A DNA stretch of 64,000 nucleotides, from NCBI GenBank assembly GCA_036960175.1, contig JBALWH010000002.1, positions 152,249 to 216,248 on the forward strand. The letters run 5' to 3'. Origin of the DNA: Motiliproteus sp036960175 (lineage in GTDB: Bacteria > Pseudomonadota > Gammaproteobacteria > Pseudomonadales > Balneatricaceae). Both the position numbers and the translations under genes were made by a program. The notes under the pieces were generated by a model that saw nothing but the letters and a program-made list of their open reading frames with translations, did not search any database and was not told where the DNA came from. Below are positions 51,194 through 60,247 of this stretch, one piece after another. How positions within the stretch are numbered: position 1 is the first letter of the stretch; the number at the start of each line of letters is the position of its first letter.

Positions 51194-53271
51194 CAGGTTC
51201 TTACGTCAATTAATTGTTTTCGAGGAGCTTGAATATCCATTTTCGGAGGTTCTTTTTCTCGCACGGCTAAGGTGTTTACCTCAAGACCAATGCCCTCCAG
51301 TAGTTGCTGAAGTTCTGATAGATTAGGTTCGATCAGTTTGCGGGTCTGGTTGTCACCAAACCACAAGACGCTGATTCCCTCGCCTTCCAGAATCAGGTCG
51401 GCTGCCATGGGTGGCATGTCTTCCATTTCAAATCTTAGCTGTACCTGCCAGCGTCTTATGTACTCGGTGTCGTCCGTATTTGCTCCTTCTTCGGCGCTGA
51501 TCCTCATTTGGATGTTCTCGTTGCGCCCTTGCCAGAGCACAGGGATGTCCAGCGCCAGATGGCGGAGTTGCTCGCTGCCTTGGTCCTGGGGTTGCTGAAC
51601 AAGACTGGACACTTGGTTAAACAGCACTCGGCTGATGGCTTGCTGAGTCATCTGAGTTACCTGTTGACCCAGAGGCTGGCTGATATTTTTGGCATTGGTG
51701 CCTGCCAGGTTTTGTTCGAGCTTGAGCAGGAGTGCTTTCTGGTCTGTTTGCAGCGCTTGCGTATCTCCTCGGGCAAGGCGGTTTTCCAGCAGAGTTCCGC
51801 TGTTTTGCAGCTGTTGCTGAACGCTAGCGGCATCGGTTTTTTGGGGAGATGCTAATGCCTTTCCTAGCAATAACTGAATTATTCCCTGTAGCAACGGATC
51901 CGCCTTTGCTAGCTGCACCATGCTTTGCGGTTCTGACAGTAAATTCAACAACTGGGTAGGAGGCTGCTGCTGCGGTAGGTGTTGGCGCAATAAGTTTTCT
52001 ATGGCCTGGGTCTGATTGCTTGGAACGTTAACAGTGACTCGTCCGGCTTGGTCCTGCTGTACCTGCACTTCAGTGCCCACGGGTATCGGGCGTGGTGCCA
52101 GTACATCGATCGCGCGGCCCTGAAGGTCGAGACTGATCCTGAATTGCGGGGTTGCTGTGCTAGCGGCAGTTTGTGATGCATGCGCGGAGTTCTGTAGTGG
52201 AGTCGTTGTTTGAGCCGGAGATGAGGCTGTTGTTGGTGGTGCTGATAAAGGTTGTGACGGCGTGGGTGCTGCCGACTGGTAAGCGCTGGCGCCACGAGAC
52301 AATGGTTGTGGTGTTGCTGGCGCTGTATTGGTCGGTACCGCAGGTGAGCTGGTCTGAAGTGTCGTTGTCGGTTTGGCGGTGCTGGCCGTCAAATTCTGTG
52401 GTGTTGCTAGTTGTCGGTCGGCTGTGGCTAAGGGTGTTTGGTTCGTGGTGGTTGATCTTGTACTGGCTTGAGGGTTGGTTTCTTGTGTCACCTTGAGGAC
52501 AAGGGCCGTCACGCGTTCACCTGGCCGGGCTAGAATTTCGTTGCTTGGTGTTGGTCTGTCGGCAGTGGGAGCGCCTGTCTGTGTGGAACTAGAGAGGGGT
52601 TGTCGGCCTTCGGTGGTGGTTTTTGAGGTCGTTTCCTGGCTTGGGTTTGGCGTTACGTTGAGGGTGATTCGATTGTCACTGCCACGAGTGATCTGGATTT
52701 CGCTTCCGGGGGTTAGTGCTCTGGGTGTTATGACTTCAAACAAGCGCCCCTGAATGTTGAGTTTTGCTCTATAAGCGACATTGTCACCGGTGTTTTGTGA
52801 TGCAGATGTAGATGTAGATGTAGATGTAGATGTATTTGAAGTTGCTGTGGCTGGGGGTTGAGAGACTTTCGTTGGGTTGCCTTGAGCGATTCGGGTATCG
52901 CTTTGCGGGGCAATAGGGCTTCTATTGTTGGCATGTTGCTGATTGGAACCGGTTCTTTGGTTGCTGGCGATTGCTGTTTCGTTGCCTCGGCCTGAGGTCT
53001 GAGATCCCTGGCTGGGTGGAGGCGTAGGCGTTGGGTTACCGGCTGTCTGGTTGGATTGCGGGCGGTTGCTGCTATTCACGGTTGTAGCTGTGGGGGGCTG
53101 GATAGGTCGGGCAGGATTGCTTTGGTTGCTGGTTTGCCCTGAAGGCTGGGGTATGACTTCGATAACTTTTGCAACCAGGGTTTGGCCGATGCGCAGCAGA
53201 GAATCAAGTCGACCGGCGGCTAGTTCGGCTTGTAACTTTTGCACGTTGGAACTGTTCAGTTGGTCGATCAA
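51193..53271 (-). CDS. Second FliK-like hook-length-control domain protein
   Basis: A 692-residue protein. The first ~420 residues are low-complexity, rich in Thr, Ser, Gln, Pro and Asn, with internal repeats: the FEVITPRALTPGSEIQITRG region is echoed by an AIDVLAPRPIPVGTEVQVQQ region. The C-terminal ~170 residues resemble a Flg_hook (FliK C-terminal) domain, with RLRFEMEDMPPMAADLILEG-like order (LRFEMEDMPPMAADLILEGE begins it). The start is TTG at 53271 with GGGAGA upstream. It is paired with the FlhB-like gene, mirroring the FliK-FlhB functional pair. A Thr-Ser run is encoded by a hexanucleotide repeat at 52804-52833. Confidence 0.82.
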   Translation of the reverse strand: MIDQLNSSNVQKLQAELAAGRLDSLLRIGQTLVAKVIEVIPQPSGQTSNQSNPARPIQPPTATTVNSSNRPQSNQTAGNPTPTPPPSQGSQTSGRGNETAIASNQRTGSNQQHANNRSPIAPQSDTRIAQGNPTKVSQPPATATSNTSTSTSTSTSASQNTGDNVAYRAKLNIQGRLFEVITPRALTPGSEIQITRGSDNRITLNVTPNPSQETTSKTTTEGRQPLSSSTQTGAPTADRPTPSNEILARPGERVTALVLKVTQETNPQASTRSTTTNQTPLATADRQLATPQNLTASTAKPTTTLQTSSPAVPTNTAPATPQPLSRGASAYQSAAPTPSQPLSAPPTTASSPAQTTTPLQNSAHASQTAASTATPQFRISLDLQGRAIDVLAPRPIPVGTEVQVQQDQAGRVTVNVPSNQTQAIENLLRQHLPQQQPPTQLLNLLSEPQSMVQLAKADPLLQGIIQLLLGKALASPQKTDAASVQQQLQNSGTLLENRLARGDTQALQTDQKALLLKLEQNLAGTNAKNISQPLGQQVTQMTQQAISRVLFNQVSSLVQQPQDQGSEQLRHLALDIPVLWQGRNENIQMRISAEEGANTDDTEYIRRWQVQLRFEMEDMPPMAADLILEGEGISVLWFGDNQTRKLIEPNLSELQQLLEGIGLEVNTLAVREKEPPKMDIQAPRKQLIDVRT
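52804..52833 (+). repeat. Hexanucleotide tandem repeat in the FliK-like gene
   Basis: AGATGT is repeated five times without error, with partial units on both sides. On the coding (minus) strand this encodes alternating Thr and Ser. Unit loss or gain by slippage would keep the reading frame and change only the linker length. Confidence 0.85.
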
Positions 53272-53498
53272 ATAACTATCTCCCGAGCCTCGAAATCATG
53301 GTGGATTTTCTGATTGCAACCAGCTTAGGAAAATCTATCATCGACGTGTTTTTTTACGGGCAATAATGGTCCAAGAATCTGCCCAAGAACCGGAATATTC
53401 ATATATAATGCGCTGATTTAGAGCGTATAGGAAGTTCGGCTTCTCTATTATATTAGCGCCAATATTCTGAAATTCTAAAGGTTAGAGGGAGCTGGAAT
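53272..53498. promoter_or_regulatory. Divergent promoter region, FliK-like gene / ccmA
   Basis: A 227-bp AT-rich gap between divergent genes. TATAAT at 53404-53409 is a possible -10 for ccmA, but no convincing -35 stands 17 bp upstream. No sigma-54 or sigma-28 element was found for the minus-strand gene. Confidence 0.4.
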
Positions 53499-54161
53499 TT
53501 GTCGACCCCCCTGTTAGAGGCAAGAGGACTGTTCTGTGAGCGGGATGAACGGATTCTGTTTGATGGTCTGAATTTTAGTCTGAACGCCGGAGAGGTACTT
53601 CAGGTAGAAGGGCCTAACGGCAGCGGCAAAACCACCTTGTTACGCCTTCTCAGTGGCTTGTCCCAGGCCTTCGAAGGTGAGCTGTTCTGGAAGGGCGAGC
53701 CGATCTCAAATGTTCGCGATGATTTTCTGCAGTCATTGCTTTATTTTGGTCATCTTCCTGGTGTTAAGGCGACGCTGACCCCAGAAGAAAACCTGCGCTG
53801 GTACGCGGCCTTGCATCCCGAAACTGATAGTATCCAGGAGCGCATCCTCGAAGCGTTGTCGAACGTCGGTCTGTATGGATACGAAGATGTCCCCTGTCAT
53901 TCTTTATCAGCGGGTCAAAATCGTCGTGTTAGTCTGGCTCGTCTATACCTCAGTCACGCCCCCTTGTGGATTCTGGATGAGCCTTTTACTGCCATTGACA
54001 AGAAAGGCGTTGCCGCTAAGGAAGCGTTGATCGAAGCTCATGGACTTAAAGGGGGGAGTGTTATCCTGACAACCCATCATGAACTTAGCATAAAAAACCT
54101 GCGTCAGATTCACCTGGGTGCAGTAGCAGCACAGGAACTTCGGGAGGTCCACAGTGACTAA
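53499..54161 (+). CDS. ccmA: Haem-export ABC transporter ATPase CcmA
   Basis: A 220-residue ABC ATPase of cytochrome c maturation system I; with CcmB it frees holo-CcmE from CcmC. Walker A is GPNGSGKTTL, the ABC signature is LSAGQNRRVSLARL and Walker B is LWILDEPF. The TTG at 53499 is the start, with GAGGGAG 7 nt upstream. Its end overlaps ccmB by 8 nt. Confidence 0.95.
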   Translation: MSTPLLEARGLFCERDERILFDGLNFSLNAGEVLQVEGPNGSGKTTLLRLLSGLSQAFEGELFWKGEPISNVRDDFLQSLLYFGHLPGVKATLTPEENLRWYAALHPETDSIQERILEALSNVGLYGYEDVPCHSLSAGQNRRVSLARLYLSHAPLWILDEPFTAIDKKGVAAKEALIEAHGLKGGSVILTTHHELSIKNLRQIHLGAVAAQELREVHSD

Positions 54162-54855
54162 CCAATCGGACTCTGATTTGGGTCTTGGCCGTGTTTTCTG
54201 GATGACCTTGAAACGGGATTTATTGCTGTCTTACCGTCGTCGTAATGACCTGGTCAGTCCTCTGGTTTTTTTCCTGATGGTAGCCACTCTGTTCCCATTG
54301 GGTGTCAGTCCAGAACCTAAATTTTTATCTGAAGTGGCCGCCGGTGTGGTCTGGGTAGCGGCGTTATTATCTACTTTGTTATCGATGGATAGTTTATTTC
54401 GGACCGATTTTGATGATGGCTCGCTGGAGCAGATGCTGCTTAGCCCTCAGCCACTGGCATTATTGGTTTTTGCTAAGATCTGCGCGCACTGGATGATCAG
54501 TGGCTTGCCCTTGACCATTATGTCGCCGCTGTTGGGTGTGATGCTGTTTTTACCGAATGAAGGCATGGGGCCATTAATTATTACCTTGTTGATCGGGACT
54601 CCGACTCTCAGTCTGATTGGTGCCATTGGTGCGGGTTTGACGGTAGGCTTACGTAAAGGCGGGGTGCTGATTACGCTACTGGTTTTACCTCTTTACATTC
54701 CGGTGCTTATTTTCGGCACCGGTGCGGTACAGGCAGCCTCAAGTGGTTTGCCCATTGCAGGGTATTTGGCGATATTGGGTGCTATTCTAGCGTTAGGAAT
54801 TGTATTGGCTCCGATTGCCGTCGCCGCAAGCCTGAGAATCAGCGTAAGTAGTTAA
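54154..54855 (+). CDS. ccmB: Haem-export ABC transporter permease CcmB
   Basis: A 233-residue permease with six membrane helices and the family segments LLLSYRRRNDLVSPLVFF, LLSMDSLFRTDFDDGSLEQML and SGLPLTIMSPLLG. The start is GTG at 54154 inside the end of ccmA, preceded by GGGAGG. The length is normal for the family. Confidence 0.96.
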   Translation: MTNQSDSDLGLGRVFWMTLKRDLLLSYRRRNDLVSPLVFFLMVATLFPLGVSPEPKFLSEVAAGVVWVAALLSTLLSMDSLFRTDFDDGSLEQMLLSPQPLALLVFAKICAHWMISGLPLTIMSPLLGVMLFLPNEGMGPLIITLLIGTPTLSLIGAIGAGLTVGLRKGGVLITLLVLPLYIPVLIFGTGAVQAASSGLPIAGYLAILGAILALGIVLAPIAVAASLRISVSS

Positions 54856-54881
54856 CTGGAAACACTGGAACGAGCAAGACT

Positions 54882-55637
54882 ATGGCTATAACTTGGAAAA
54901 TGCCGAAATGGTTTTACCAGATGGGATCTCCCCGCTGGTTCTATGATATCAGTAGTCGATTACTTCCCGGCTTTGCTATAGCTGCGGCTCTGTTACTGGT
55001 TGTTGGTGCTGTTTGGGGGTTGGCGTTTGCGCCACCGGACTATCAGCAAGGCAATAGTTTCAGGATTATCTACATCCATGTTCCGGCAGCGATTCTTGCT
55101 CAATCCTGCTATATCCTAATGGCTATGGCAGGAGCCGTTAATTTGATTTGGAAAATGAAAGTTGCGGATATGATCGCCAAAAGTTGTGCCCCTATTGGCG
55201 CAACTATAGCGGTATTGGCGTTAGCAACAGGTGCTATTTGGGGCAAGCCGATCTGGGGTGCTTGGTGGGTCTGGGATGCGCGTCTGACGTCGATGCTGAT
55301 ATTGTTATTTCTTTATATCGGTGTTTATACCCTGTATAGCTCTATCGAGAATGATATCAATGCGGGCCAGGCAGGCGCGATATTGGCACTGGTTGGTCTG
55401 GTCAATATTCCGATCATTAAATATTCCGTGGACTGGTGGAATACACTGCATCAGCCAGCCACTTTTTCGGTGATAGAAAAGCCTAAAATGGCGCCAGAAA
55501 TGTGGATGCCCCTGGCCGTTATGGTGTTGGGCTTCTATTGCTTTTTTGCAGTGGCGCTGATGCTGCGCACACGGACTGAAATTCTACAGCGTGAAAAACG
55601 CACCGGTTGGGTGCGGCAGTTGGTTGAGGAAAAATAA
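54882..55637 (+). CDS. ccmC: Haem-handling protein CcmC
   Basis: A 251-residue inner-membrane protein that attaches haem to CcmE. It has six membrane helices and the tryptophan-rich haem motif WGAWWVWDARLTS, plus the conserved His residues in IYIHVPAA and in the WWNTLHQPA loop. It depends on CcmE as acceptor, but ccmE is absent from this operon. It is 1 nt from ccmD. Confidence 0.96.
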   Translation: MAITWKMPKWFYQMGSPRWFYDISSRLLPGFAIAAALLLVVGAVWGLAFAPPDYQQGNSFRIIYIHVPAAILAQSCYILMAMAGAVNLIWKMKVADMIAKSCAPIGATIAVLALATGAIWGKPIWGAWWVWDARLTSMLILLFLYIGVYTLYSSIENDINAGQAGAILALVGLVNIPIIKYSVDWWNTLHQPATFSVIEKPKMAPEMWMPLAVMVLGFYCFFAVALMLRTRTEILQREKRTGWVRQLVEEK

Positions 55638-55638
55638 C

Positions 55639-55830
55639 ATGTATTTTAATTCTTTCAGCGAGTTGATCGACATGGGAGGTCACGGGCTTTATGTCTGGGC
55701 CTGTTACGGCATTGCACTGACTATTTTAGTTTTCAATATCGTTAGTCCGCTAATGGCAAAGAAGCAGTTCATTAATGAATTGTCTCGTCGCCTGAAACGT
55801 GAACGTCGTATTTCAGACAACAATAGCTGA
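55639..55830 (+). CDS. ccmD: Haem exporter small subunit CcmD
   Basis: A 63-residue single-span membrane protein (helix about 16-38) with the typical HGLYVWACYGI segment and a basic C-terminal tail (LSRRLKRERR). The ATG at 55639 is chosen because a longer upstream frame would run deep into ccmC. In complete operons ccmE follows; here ccmH starts 13 nt after the stop. Confidence 0.93.
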   Translation: MYFNSFSELIDMGGHGLYVWACYGIALTILVFNIVSPLMAKKQFINELSRRLKRERRISDNNS

Positions 55831-55843
55831 GAGGAATTGTGTT

Positions 55844-56329
55844 ATGAGCAAAGGATTATCGGCTATCACTCAAGTAGCTTTATGCGCGCTGCTGATGGGC
55901 TTCTTCTCAACGACTTATGCTGCTATTGATACCTATAAATTTGCGAATCCCGAAAATCGTGAGCAGTTCAAAGTGCTGACCGAGGAATTGCGTTGCCCGA
56001 AATGTCAGAACCAGAATTTGGCGGACTCTAATTCCCCCATCGCTTTTGATATGCGTCGCGAGATACATCGTATGGTAGAGGAAGGGCAGAGTAGTCAACA
56101 GGTGGTCGATTTTATGGTGGCTCGCTATGGGGATTTTGTGCGCTATCGCCCAAAGCGTGATAGCTCAACGGCAATACTCTGGTATGGCCCCATCGTTTTA
56201 TTAGTTTTTGGGCTCACCGTGGTGGTGCTGATTTCCAGAAGGCGCAAGGCCGTCGTGGATAGGAAACCAGATTCAGCGCTGGCCGATAATGAAGAAGAAC
56301 GGCTAAAGCGTTTGCTAGGGGATGATTAG
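55844..56329 (+). CDS. ccmH: Apocytochrome c thiol-handling protein CcmH
   Basis: A 161-residue periplasm-facing protein that reduces apocytochrome haem-binding cysteines. A signal sequence (1-26) precedes the redox motif LRCPKCQNQN with Cys51 and Cys54, and a membrane helix lies at about 108-128. There is no fused CcmI/TPR part. AGAGGAA precedes the ATG. It is the last ccm gene before zipA; ccmE, ccmF, ccmG and ccmI are missing between ccmD and here or after. Confidence 0.94.
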   Translation: MSKGLSAITQVALCALLMGFFSTTYAAIDTYKFANPENREQFKVLTEELRCPKCQNQNLADSNSPIAFDMRREIHRMVEEGQSSQQVVDFMVARYGDFVRYRPKRDSSTAILWYGPIVLLVFGLTVVVLISRRRKAVVDRKPDSALADNEEERLKRLLGDD

Positions 56330-56400
56330 CGGGATAGTTAGCATTGTATGCTAATGGTAGGCATTAACAGGGTATCGAGCTAAGGCATAATGGTTAGAAT

Positions 56401-58143
56401 ATGAGTTTACGTGATTGGTTGATTGTTGCCGGGGTGGTAGCACTGATTGGTATTCTGGCGGATGGAATTCGACGGACCCGAAATCGCAATAAACTACGGT
56501 TTGATATCGATAAACAATTCGAAAATTTGCCGGAAGAAGATTTTCATGGTGAGCTGCCCAGCGGAGGTGCTCGGGTCTGTGCTTCTGGCCAGGGTTCCTT
56601 GAGCCCAGGTAAACAAAGAATATCCCCAGCGACGACTATCACTGAAACCACGCAGCCTGTGCCTGCTGAGTCCGCGGCTAAAGACCGGGACGATATAGAT
56701 CTGTTGTTGGACGCTGGTTTGCAAGGGGTCGGTGACGGTGCCGATCGCTGGCTTGAGGGTGCGGCAGAAACTGTTGACCGTCTTGACCCCCTCCCATCAA
56801 AGCAACCGGTTAAGGATAGCGGTGAGCTACCTAGCGATGTAGAGCTGTCCGTTGATCCTGGTGATGTAACGCAAGAACAAGAGGTTACGCGTGTAGAGCC
56901 CAGCATCTCAGAGATCGATTTGCTGGAAAAAACAGCTCTAATAGCGGAAAGCTCGCAGGATTCGCTTGCAGATGTTGCTGTTATGGGTACGGATGCCGGT
57001 AGTCTGGACGAGGGTTCTTGGGACGGTATTGTCAGCCCAGTACGCGTGCGGAAATTGCAGCAAGACGTTGTTCCAGAGTCGGCAGTTTCGGAGCCAAAAC
57101 CTGACACTCGCGCGGTGGATCGACCTTCGTTGCAGGAGCAGCAGCTGACTACCGCTACTGAAAGTCATGGATTATCTCAATTGGCTAATAAAGATAGCCG
57201 TCCTAAAGTCGCTTTGGCTGATGAAGCTTCCTTGGATCTTAGTCAACCAGTGACGGTGCTTTTGGATCAGATGAAGGCCCAGGATCACGCCAACGAGTCG
57301 ATGGGTGTTGGAGTAGAGGTCGATGAGCCCTTGGAGGGCCAGGGTGAAAATCCCACCGATGAGCTGTCTATGGTGGCTCAGCCTGACCCAGAACAGGTTG
57401 CAATTGAAGCTGAGCTGGGTGCTCTGTCCAGTAGTTTTGATGAAGATGAACATGGCCATCAACGCAGTATTGATAAAACTGCAGTAAAACCCCCCGTTAA
57501 AAAGACAGCTCCGAAGAAGTCTCGTATGCGGCGCTTGCGTGATGAAATTCAGGCCAGTTTTTTTGACATGGATCCAGAGCTGGCGCCTGTGCCCGATATT
57601 GATTTAGAGGCTGCAGCATCAGCTTCTCAAAAGAAACAATCGAAGCGTCTTGCTAAAAAGAATGCCGCAAAGACTGAGCCTGCTAAACCCTCAGCGACCA
57701 GTAGCGAAGAGCCCGAAGATAGCCCAGTGCTAGTTATCAGCGTCGCCGGTCGGCAACCGCTGGGCGGAAAGGTGTTGTTTAAGTTGGTTGAGGCTTGCGG
57801 CATGGAATTCAGTGAGATGAAAATTTTCCACCGTTATGAAGATGGTCCTAGCCAGGGTGCTGTGCAGTTCAGTATGGCCAATGCTATTAAGCCTGGATGT
57901 TTTAATCTCGATGAGAAAGAAACTTTTTCCACTCCAGCGGTTACCTTTTTCCTGGAGATGTCCCAGCCTCGGGATCTAATGAATGCCTTCGAATGTATGC
58001 TAGGTACAGCTCAGGCAGTGTCTGAAAATCTCGATGGTGTAATGAAAGACGAGAATCGCAGTGTGTTGCTTTCACAGACGATTGAGCACTACCGTGGAAA
58101 AATCCGTGACTTTGAGCGTCGACGCATGGCAAAACGGGCATAA
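56401..58143 (+). CDS. zipA: Cell division protein ZipA, long form
   Basis: An inner-membrane FtsZ tether. A membrane helix at about 5-22 is followed by RRTRNRNKLRFDID, the usual ZipA basic stretch. The next ~370 residues form an acidic linker rich in Asp, Glu, Pro and Gln. The C-terminal FtsZ-binding domain (about 440-575) has VLVISVAGRQPLGG and FEMSQPRDLMNAFECML-like order (MSQPRDLMNAFECM). At 580 residues it is nearly twice E. coli ZipA, due to the linker. ligA follows, which is the common order. The smc gene often found upstream is replaced by ccm genes. Confidence 0.93.
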   Translation: MSLRDWLIVAGVVALIGILADGIRRTRNRNKLRFDIDKQFENLPEEDFHGELPSGGARVCASGQGSLSPGKQRISPATTITETTQPVPAESAAKDRDDIDLLLDAGLQGVGDGADRWLEGAAETVDRLDPLPSKQPVKDSGELPSDVELSVDPGDVTQEQEVTRVEPSISEIDLLEKTALIAESSQDSLADVAVMGTDAGSLDEGSWDGIVSPVRVRKLQQDVVPESAVSEPKPDTRAVDRPSLQEQQLTTATESHGLSQLANKDSRPKVALADEASLDLSQPVTVLLDQMKAQDHANESMGVGVEVDEPLEGQGENPTDELSMVAQPDPEQVAIEAELGALSSSFDEDEHGHQRSIDKTAVKPPVKKTAPKKSRMRRLRDEIQASFFDMDPELAPVPDIDLEAAASASQKKQSKRLAKKNAAKTEPAKPSATSSEEPEDSPVLVISVAGRQPLGGKVLFKLVEACGMEFSEMKIFHRYEDGPSQGAVQFSMANAIKPGCFNLDEKETFSTPAVTFFLEMSQPRDLMNAFECMLGTAQAVSENLDGVMKDENRSVLLSQTIEHYRGKIRDFERRRMAKRA

Positions 58144-58209
58144 CAGCCGAGGCTGTTACTCTACGGCCTCCTGAATTTCTTCTAAACCGACACAGAGTAG
58201 TGTTAAACC

Positions 58210-60243
58210 ATGACTGATAGCTCCGCCAAGCAGGAGATAGTGCAGCTTAGATCTCTCCTGCAGCTGCATAATCATCGTTATTATGTGCTGGATGACTCTA
58301 GTATTCCTGATGCAGAATATGATCGTTTGTTCGGACAGTTAGAGCAGCTGGAGCGGCAATACCCGCAGTTGGTCAGTGCGGATTCACCTACCCAGCGGGT
58401 AGGAGCTAAACCCCTTGATGGTTTCACTCAAATTAGTCACGAAATACCTATGCTGTCATTGGATAATGCTTTCAATGAAGAGGATATGGCGGATTTTGAT
58501 CGTCGTGTTCGTGACCGTTTGCAGATGCCTGACGGGCAAGCGGTGACTTATGCTTGTGAGCCTAAATTAGACGGCATTGCCGTCAGTCTGCTTTATCGCA
58601 GGGGTGTATTAGAGCGCGGTGCGACACGAGGTGACGGTAGTACCGGAGAGAACATCTCTTTAAATGTGCGGACCATTCCGAGTATTCCTTTGCGCTTACT
58701 GGGTGATGGCTGGCCGGAGGTGCTGGAAGTCCGGGGCGAGATATATATGCCCAAGGCCGGTTTTGAGGCGCTCAATCGCAATGCCGTGGAAAAGGGAGAT
58801 AAACCTTTTGTGAACCCTCGTAATGCGGCAGCGGGTAGCCTCCGGCAGTTGGATCCTCGCATTACTGCTACGCGGCCGCTAGAGATGTGCGCTTACGGTG
58901 TAGGGTTGGTGGAGGGTGGCAGCTTGCCCCGCTGTCATTCAGAAATTCTACAGCAGTTAAATCACTGGGGGTTAAAAATAAATCCTGAGATGTCCGTGGT
59001 ATCAGGGCTTGAGCAATGCCTGGATTACTATCAGCGCTTAGCCGAGAAGCGTAATTCCTTGGCTTATGAGATTGATGGTATTGTTTTTAAGGTTGATGCT
59101 ACTGAGTTACAGCAGCAGCTGGGTTTTATCTCCCGAGCACCGCGCTGGGCAATCGCACATAAATTTCCTGCTCAAGAGGAAATGACCGAGCTGCTGGACG
59201 TCGAGTTTCAGGTAGGCCGTACCGGAGCAGTGACGCCAGTAGCCAGATTGAGACCGGTGTTTGTCGGTGGTGTTACGGTCAGCAATGCCACGCTGCACAA
59301 TATGGATGAAGTGGTTCGCCTTGATATTCGTGTGGGTGACTGGGTGATTATTCGTCGGGCAGGGGATGTTATTCCTCAGGTGGTGCGGGTCATTCTAGAT
59401 AAACGGCCAGCCAGCGCTTCTCCAGTGGTATTGCCTGAACACTGTCCAGTATGTGGGGCACAGGTCGAACGGGACGAAGGCGAGGCTGCCGCACGCTGCA
59501 GTGGGGGTCTTAGTTGTGGTGCTCAGCGCAAAGAGGCGATTAAGCATTATGCCTCGCGTAAGGCTATGGATATCGATGGTCTTGGCGACCGCCTGGTCGA
59601 AATGCTGGTGGATAACGGTCAGATTAGTCAGCTGGCAGACCTTTATTCCTTGCAGCATGCGCGAGTTGCGGGCTTGGAGCGGATGGGCGATAAATCCGCC
59701 GAAAACCTATTGCAGGCGATAGCTAAAAGTAAAACAACGACCTTGGCGCGTTTTATCTATGGGCTGGGAATCAGAGAAGTCGGAGAGGCTACGGCTAAGA
59801 GTCTGGCGCGTTTTTTCGGTAATTTGGAGGCGGTCCGGCAGGCTGGCCAGGAGGAGTTGCAACAAGTGCCGGATGTGGGACCTGTCGTGGCGCGCCATCT
59901 CGCGGTTTTCTTTCAGCAGCCTCATAACCAGGATTCTCTTGATGCGCTCGTTGCTGCCGGTGTCGATTGGCCCGAGGAAGAGCAAAAGCCTGAGCATCAA
60001 CAGCCGCTGTTGGGAGCAACCTATGTGCTGACGGGCTCATTAGAAAAACTGTCCAGGGATGATGCTAAGGAAAAATTGGAAGCCTTGGGGGCTAAAGTTA
60101 GTGGCAGTGTTTCGAAGAAAACCAGTGTAGTGGTAGCAGGGCCTGGCGCAGGGTCGAAGTTGACGAAAGCTCAGAGCCTGGGAGTTAAGGTGATTGATGA
60201 ACAGCAATTGCTCGATTTTCTGCTTGAGCAAGGAGTAATTTAA
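58210..60243 (+). CDS. ligA: NAD-dependent DNA ligase LigA
   Basis: The essential replicative ligase, 677 residues. The adenylated Lys119 lies in EPKLDGIAVSL. OB-fold, the four-Cys zinc motif (CPVCG then CSGGLSCGAQ), a helix-hairpin-helix region (about 480-585) and a C-terminal BRCT domain (about 595-677) follow in order. It is 66 nt after zipA and 4 nt before yheU. Confidence 0.98.
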   Translation: MTDSSAKQEIVQLRSLLQLHNHRYYVLDDSSIPDAEYDRLFGQLEQLERQYPQLVSADSPTQRVGAKPLDGFTQISHEIPMLSLDNAFNEEDMADFDRRVRDRLQMPDGQAVTYACEPKLDGIAVSLLYRRGVLERGATRGDGSTGENISLNVRTIPSIPLRLLGDGWPEVLEVRGEIYMPKAGFEALNRNAVEKGDKPFVNPRNAAAGSLRQLDPRITATRPLEMCAYGVGLVEGGSLPRCHSEILQQLNHWGLKINPEMSVVSGLEQCLDYYQRLAEKRNSLAYEIDGIVFKVDATELQQQLGFISRAPRWAIAHKFPAQEEMTELLDVEFQVGRTGAVTPVARLRPVFVGGVTVSNATLHNMDEVVRLDIRVGDWVIIRRAGDVIPQVVRVILDKRPASASPVVLPEHCPVCGAQVERDEGEAAARCSGGLSCGAQRKEAIKHYASRKAMDIDGLGDRLVEMLVDNGQISQLADLYSLQHARVAGLERMGDKSAENLLQAIAKSKTTTLARFIYGLGIREVGEATAKSLARFFGNLEAVRQAGQEELQQVPDVGPVVARHLAVFFQQPHNQDSLDALVAAGVDWPEEEQKPEHQQPLLGATYVLTGSLEKLSRDDAKEKLEALGAKVSGSVSKKTSVVVAGPGAGSKLTKAQSLGVKVIDEQQLLDFLLEQGVI

Positions 60244-60247
60244 ACAG

